Below are positions 60,818 through 64,000 of a stretch of DNA of 64,000 nt, one piece after another. The notes under the pieces are model-generated. The model worked only from the letters and a program-made list of their open reading frames with translations, did no database searches and had not been told where the DNA came from. Numbering within the stretch: position 1 is the first letter of the stretch; each line of letters begins with the position of its first letter. The translations under genes were made by a program, and so were the position numbers. The stretch comes from Haloplanus rubicundus (GTDB taxonomy: Archaea; Halobacteriota; Halobacteria; Halobacteriales; Haloferacaceae), in assembly GCF_003342675.1 (NCBI RefSeq), contig NZ_CP031148.1:2046001-2110000 (forward strand). The letters are read 5' to 3'.

Positions 60818-61236
60818 ACCCGTCGATACCGGTGGTTCGCGTTTCAAGCTTTCGTATACGAGCCGTCCGGCCGGCCGACGGAAGACGCCTCCGAACGAAC
60901 GGGAGACGGCTACGACGTCTCCGAACGAACGGGCGACGCCACGAGGGCGTCCCCCGAACGGAGAACGTACGGGACCACACGTGGTGGTCGTTCGACTGAC
61001 CAAGCCACTGCGAGGAGCACCTGACTCGCAATGCCTCTGCGATACGTGACGCGTCCGGCGGAAGGCCGACCGCGTCGGTCACTAGGTTTACGTATGTATT
61101 GAAAAATCTGTTGATACAGCCAATGTATTCCATAAATTCTGCTCTAACCACTCGTATGTTACTCGAAGCTGGCGTATGGCGTGTGGTCAGCCACTGCTAC
61201 TGACGGGTGGTGACGAGATGACGGTCGGGCGGCGAC
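60818..61236. other. intergenic region upstream of rpoL
   Basis: Holds the rpoL promoter (GCTTGAAACG on the coding strand, about 60840-60850), two copies of a 24-base imperfect direct repeat sharing CTCCGAACGAACGGG (60884-60907 and 60915-60938) with a third degenerate copy near 60945-60966, and an A/T-rich patch at about 61083-61160 that stands out from its surroundings. No gene is called. Confidence 0.6.
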
Positions 61237-61869
61237 TCACCGAACGAGATACGGATCGTTGCCCGCGACGAATCGGCCGAGGTCGGTCTCGCGGCGGTAG
61301 TCGGTCGCGCGGAGGCGGTCGATGGCGTCGACGAGGCTCGACGCGTCGTCGGACGACCACGCCGTCGGCTCGCGGATCGGCATGACGAGCCAGCCGCTTC
61401 CCAGCAGCTCCGTCGCGTGCAGCTGCTCGATGTCGAGGGTGGCCGCGTCGTGGGCGGTGCACGTCTCGACGACGTGTCGGATCGCTCGCTCGCCGACCGG
61501 GAGGAGGACGTGCGCGGCGATGGCGCGGAGTTCGGCGTCGAAGAAGGGTTCCATGGCGGCGTAGTCGTCGTCCGTCGGCGCACCCGTCGGAACACAGGTG
61601 TGGAGATAGGAGAGGAAGGTGTTGTCCACCTCGGGTTCGTCGCCCGTCGTTCGCAGGAGGCCGGCGTCGTGGAGGGCACGCTGGAGACGCCGGCCGGCGT
61701 CGCTCCGGGTGAACGGGACGCCCGTCTCGGCGCCGCCGTGGACGCCGGGATGGTCGCCGACGACGTGGAAGTGGGCGTTGGCGTCGCCGTAGCCCGGGAC
61801 GAACCGCTCGCAGGGCGGTTGCATGCCGAACGGGTTGCTGACGCGGTCGGTGACGTTTCGCACGCCCAC
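61237..61869 (-). CDS. uracil-DNA glycosylase family protein
   Basis: 210 aa from GTG (a second GTG at 61863 is possible). The UDG-superfamily pattern is seen: HFHVVGDHPGVHGGAETGVP (motif I, GEAPG-like, about residues 34-53), FLSYLHTCVPTGAPTDDDYA (about 85-104) and HVLLPVGERAIRHVVE. The C-terminal PIREPTAWSSDDASSLVDAI replaces the usual HPS-type motif 2, so enzymatic class is uncertain. Haloarchaeal genomes hold several such divergent UDG-like proteins. Next to a conserved gene of unknown function, 24 bases upstream. Confidence 0.8.
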   Translation of the reverse strand: MGVRNVTDRVSNPFGMQPPCERFVPGYGDANAHFHVVGDHPGVHGGAETGVPFTRSDAGRRLQRALHDAGLLRTTGDEPEVDNTFLSYLHTCVPTGAPTDDDYAAMEPFFDAELRAIAAHVLLPVGERAIRHVVETCTAHDAATLDIEQLHATELLGSGWLVMPIREPTAWSSDDASSLVDAIDRLRATDYRRETDLGRFVAGNDPYLVR

Positions 61870-61893
61870 ACCTACGCGTCGACGAACGTAAAA

Positions 61894-62364
61894 CTAGAGT
61901 TCGACACCGGACGGGATGAGGCTCTTGGAGCGGAGCAGGCTCCCGTTGGCGTCGTAGACGAGGAAGGTACTCTTGGCGTACGTGGCGACCGTCTCGCCGT
62001 CGATGCGGATGACGACGCTGTAGCGGCCGCCGTCGTCCGTCGACTTGCCGTACTCGCGCGCGGCGCGGACGAACCGCAACACGTCATCGGCCTCCTCGTT
62101 GAGTTCGAGGAGGAAATCACCCGTGACGCGGTCGGTGACGCTGACGACGCCGGCGGCGTCGGGGTCGTCGAGCGGGTCCTGCAGGCGGAAGGCTACGTCC
62201 GTCTCGGAGGCCTCAAGCAGGTTCCCCTCCGCGTCGGTCAGGCGGTCGGTCAGCGTCTCCCTCGGTCCGTTGAAGTCGATGATGACTTGGGGCTCGGCCG
62301 GCGGATCGCCGGTCTCGACCCAGTCGATGTTGTCTGCCTCCAACTCGAAATGGTCGCGCCTCAT
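61894..62364 (-). CDS. conserved haloarchaeal protein, function unknown (DUF5793-like)
   Basis: 156 aa soluble and acidic. It starts MRRDHFELEADNIDWVETGD and contains VIIDFNGPRETLTDRLTDAE, DVAFRLQDPLDDPDAAGVVS and RYSVVIRIDGETVATYAKST. I recall a haloarchaeal domain family (DUF5793, from memory) of this pattern. Beta-rich, no catalytic motif. It lies 24 bases before the UDG-like gene on the same strand, so cotranscription is likely. Confidence 0.75.
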   Translation of the reverse strand: MRRDHFELEADNIDWVETGDPPAEPQVIIDFNGPRETLTDRLTDAEGNLLEASETDVAFRLQDPLDDPDAAGVVSVTDRVTGDFLLELNEEADDVLRFVRAAREYGKSTDDGGRYSVVIRIDGETVATYAKSTFLVYDANGSLLRSKSLIPSGVEL

Positions 62365-62471
62365 TCCCTATCCTCGCCTTTGGGTTCAGACAGTATGAAC
62401 GTAACGCCCCGCGTCTGACGCCCCAGGCGGGCGGTGCACGCCTGTCGCGACGGCTGGCGCGTCATACTGTA

Positions 62472-63362
62472 TCAGTCGCCGACCCCGTGAGCCGCCGTAC
62501 CGTCCGCCGAGGCGTCGACGTGTTCGGTGACGAGAATCCAGCCCCGGGAGGTGAGTTCGACCTCGTCGTCGCCGAACCGAACGAGGCTGGCTTTCTCGAG
62601 TCCGCGGAGGATGGCCGCCGACGCGTCCGACGGTCCGTCGAACAGCGTCGCCGGCGCGGCGGCACCGCGGAGCGAATAGAGTTCGTAGAGCGTCCGGACT
62701 GCAACCTTGGGGACGTCCAGCCCCCGTACCGCCCGTCGGATCTTGTCGTACTCCTGTCGGAGGTGTCGACCCAGTAAGTGCTGTATCCGCGGCGGGTCGA
62801 CCGACAGATCCAGCGAGACGGCCCGGCCGTCTCTCACGTACTGGAGTTCGATCATCGTCCGTTGGTCCCCGAGCAGTTCCCCCTCGGAACGCGAGAGGTG
62901 GACGATCCTGTCGAGGTCGATCCCGAACGAGTAGTCGATGCCCGTACACCCGACTTTCCCGGGTGTGACCCGGAGCGTGCCGATGTCGAACGGTTGGCCG
63001 GTCACTCGGCCGCCGATCTCGGCCGGATGGCGGGCGGCTACCTCTCGCCCGTCGAGGAGCCACCGATAGAGGAGGCCGGCGTACGTCTCCAGGGAGTCAC
63101 GCGATCCGTCGACGAACAGTACTTCCCGGCCGTCCTCCGCGTCGAATCCGACCGTCAGGACCGGGCCAGTGAAGAAGTCGGTGGCGACCCGCGGCGACGA
63201 CCCAAGTCTGACGTCGAAGACGTCCGACTGCGCGACGGTGAGCGAATCCGTCTCGCTCTCCAGGCGGAGGTGGTCGTCTCCGAACGTGAGGTCCGCCGTG
63301 GTCGGCGCCTCGCCGACGCACTCACAGAACACGGTCGCCGAAAGCTCGATTCGACCCGACAT
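62472..63362 (-). CDS. CheF-like archaeal taxis protein
   Basis: 296 aa from MSGRIELSATVF. The layout resembles CheF/DUF439, the adaptor that links the bacterial-type Che proteins to the archaellum switch in archaea: an N-terminal beta domain (RLESETDSLTVAQSDVFDVR; LYRWLLDGREVAARHPAEIG), a related middle domain (LRVTPGKVGCTGIDYSFGID; QRTMIELQYVRDGRAVSLDL) and a C-terminal winged helix (EYDKIRRAVRGLDVPKVAVR; AILRGLEKASLVRFGDDEVE). No che or arl gene is within the window, so it could be a stray paralogue. Recognition is by overall pattern and thus moderate. Confidence 0.62.
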   Translation of the reverse strand: MSGRIELSATVFCECVGEAPTTADLTFGDDHLRLESETDSLTVAQSDVFDVRLGSSPRVATDFFTGPVLTVGFDAEDGREVLFVDGSRDSLETYAGLLYRWLLDGREVAARHPAEIGGRVTGQPFDIGTLRVTPGKVGCTGIDYSFGIDLDRIVHLSRSEGELLGDQRTMIELQYVRDGRAVSLDLSVDPPRIQHLLGRHLRQEYDKIRRAVRGLDVPKVAVRTLYELYSLRGAAAPATLFDGPSDASAAILRGLEKASLVRFGDDEVELTSRGWILVTEHVDASADGTAAHGVGD

Positions 63363-63559
63363 CGTCACGTCGTACCGACCGTCGGGACGGCGAGTCCGGG
63401 GCTCGTCTCCGAACCGCGTCCGTGACCCACGGCATCGCCTGCCGGGAACCGCCGCCAACCGTCGCTCTGTCCCCCCATACGACCATCCAAACACCATCCG
63501 ACGTATAGTAATTCGGACACAATTATCAGAGCTAATAGTATTCGAGCGGGCCGGCGCCG

Positions 63560-63574
63560 GTGGGTTTTATCCGA
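63560..63574 (+). promoter_or_regulatory. TATA element of the terminal membrane gene
   Basis: GTGGGTTTTATCCG (63560-63573), 23-36 bases before the ATG at 63596; consistent with a leaderless transcript. Between it and the CheF-like gene lies an A/T-rich stretch (about 63505-63540). Confidence 0.5.
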
Positions 63575-63595
63575 TGGGCTGCGTCGGAGGCGCGT

Positions 63596-64000
63596 ATGTG
63601 GGTCCGGTCGGAGTACGCCGGCGAACTGGCCGTCCTCCTGACGTGGCTGTCGGCGCTCATCCCGTGGAACGTCTCGTACGCCTCGAACCCGAGCGGCGCC
63701 GCCGTGCTGTTCGTCCGCTTCCCCCTCGCGCAGGTGCGGTACGTCTTCGGTCTGTCCATCGCCCGCGGCGTCGTCGTCTCCGACCCGCTCTCGGCGCTCG
63801 CGTTCCAGCGGGGGAGTCCCATCGCCGCCGCCTATCGGGTGTGGGCACTCGGCGCCGCCGTCTTCGCCGTCGCCCTCGTCGTCTCCGTCGTCTACTACCG
63901 GCGGGAGGCGTGGGCCGAGTCGTGGCCCGTCGATCCGGTGCGGCTCCTCGGCGGGCTCCTCGCCGGCACGGGCCTCGTCTTCGCGGGCGCGACGTACCTC
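63596..64000 (+). CDS. haloarchaeal integral membrane protein, partial
   Basis: 135 codons to the window edge, no stop. It begins MWVRSEYAGELAVLLTWLSA and has at least three helices: LAVLLTWLSALIPW, VWALGAAVFAVALVVSVVYY and LLGGLLAGTGLVFAGATYL. The loop FVRFPLAQVRYVFGLSIARG and LSALAFQRGSPIAAAYRVWA is distinctive. I recall similar haloarchaeal membrane proteins of unknown function, some near archaellum or taxis genes, which fits the CheF-like gene in divergent orientation (inference). Confidence 0.75.
   Translation, partial: MWVRSEYAGELAVLLTWLSALIPWNVSYASNPSGAAVLFVRFPLAQVRYVFGLSIARGVVVSDPLSALAFQRGSPIAAAYRVWALGAAVFAVALVVSVVYYRREAWAESWPVDPVRLLGGLLAGTGLVFAGATYL

Noticed and set aside
61120-61204. 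26-codon frame starting MYSINSALTT in the A/T-rich patch
   Set aside because: Too short, no promoter at a proper distance and no sign of coding bias.

Overview
The window is a gene-dense, GC-rich stretch of a haloarchaeal (class Halobacteria) chromosome. Evidence: strongly acidic proteins; an NADH-module-free Nuo complex with fused NuoCD and split NuoJ; a PurN-AICAR transformylase fusion; archaeal TFB and RpoL; Dph6; a CheF-like taxis protein; an archaeal type IV pilin; Tat-exported proteins; and many TATA elements lying about 25-35 bases before a start codon, as expected for leaderless mRNAs. I cannot name the genus. I saw no tRNA, rRNA, CRISPR array, transposase or integrase.

Layout. 1-7,728 (minus): nuoA-B-CD-H-I-J1-J2-K-L-M, running off the left edge in nuoM. 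7,908-14,536: purine genes purE-purK and purNH (minus) and purB (plus), interrupted by a histidine kinase pseudogene with two lesions. 14,595-20,690: small housekeeping and conserved genes, including a monothiol glutaredoxin, two PP-loop ATPases (a PAPS-reductase-like protein and Dph6), an orphan pilin, a sugar nucleotidyltransferase and a zinc-ribbon HTH regulator. 20,727-27,423 (minus): a complete dipeptide/oligopeptide ABC importer. 27,499-28,065: a purine phosphoribosyltransferase. 28,111-36,259 (minus): a nine-gene Mrp/Mnh-type Na+/H+ antiporter operon with three antiporter-like subunits and a universal-stress-like/MnhE fusion. 36,478-42,405: coaBC, small genes and the TrkA-TrkH potassium system. 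42,728-46,621: an exported PhoX-like phosphatase carrying a cohesin-like domain and a dockerin, followed by a membrane-anchored cohesin-like protein. 46,964-50,790: gatC-gatA, then a GlcG/HbpS-like protein with a glutathione-independent formaldehyde dehydrogenase-like enzyme behind an intergenic region holding a DtxR-type palindrome. 50,787-64,000: a CobW GTPase, a lone trpB, tfb, nudix and methyltransferase genes, purL, hisF, a carotenoid-biosynthesis-like membrane protein, rpoL, a UDG-family gene, a CheF-like gene and a partial membrane protein.

How they fit together: two complex-I-related ion-pumping machines (Nuo and Mrp) and the Trk system cover respiration, Na+ extrusion and K+ uptake, all central to a salt-in lifestyle. 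purE, purK, purNH, purB and purL supply de novo IMP steps and hpt covers salvage. Genes are packed with 1-8 base overlaps (ATGA, GTGA, TGATG), and two convergent pairs share one CTAG as both stop codons.

Most interesting for follow-up: the PhoX-dockerin/anchored-cohesin pair (42,728-46,190), the doubly broken histidine kinase (9,793-11,288), long inverted repeats at 36,401-36,478 and 11,371-11,500, the DtxR-like palindrome at 48,700-48,715, and the internally duplicated C-terminal extension of the ABC ATPase at 20,727-22,271.
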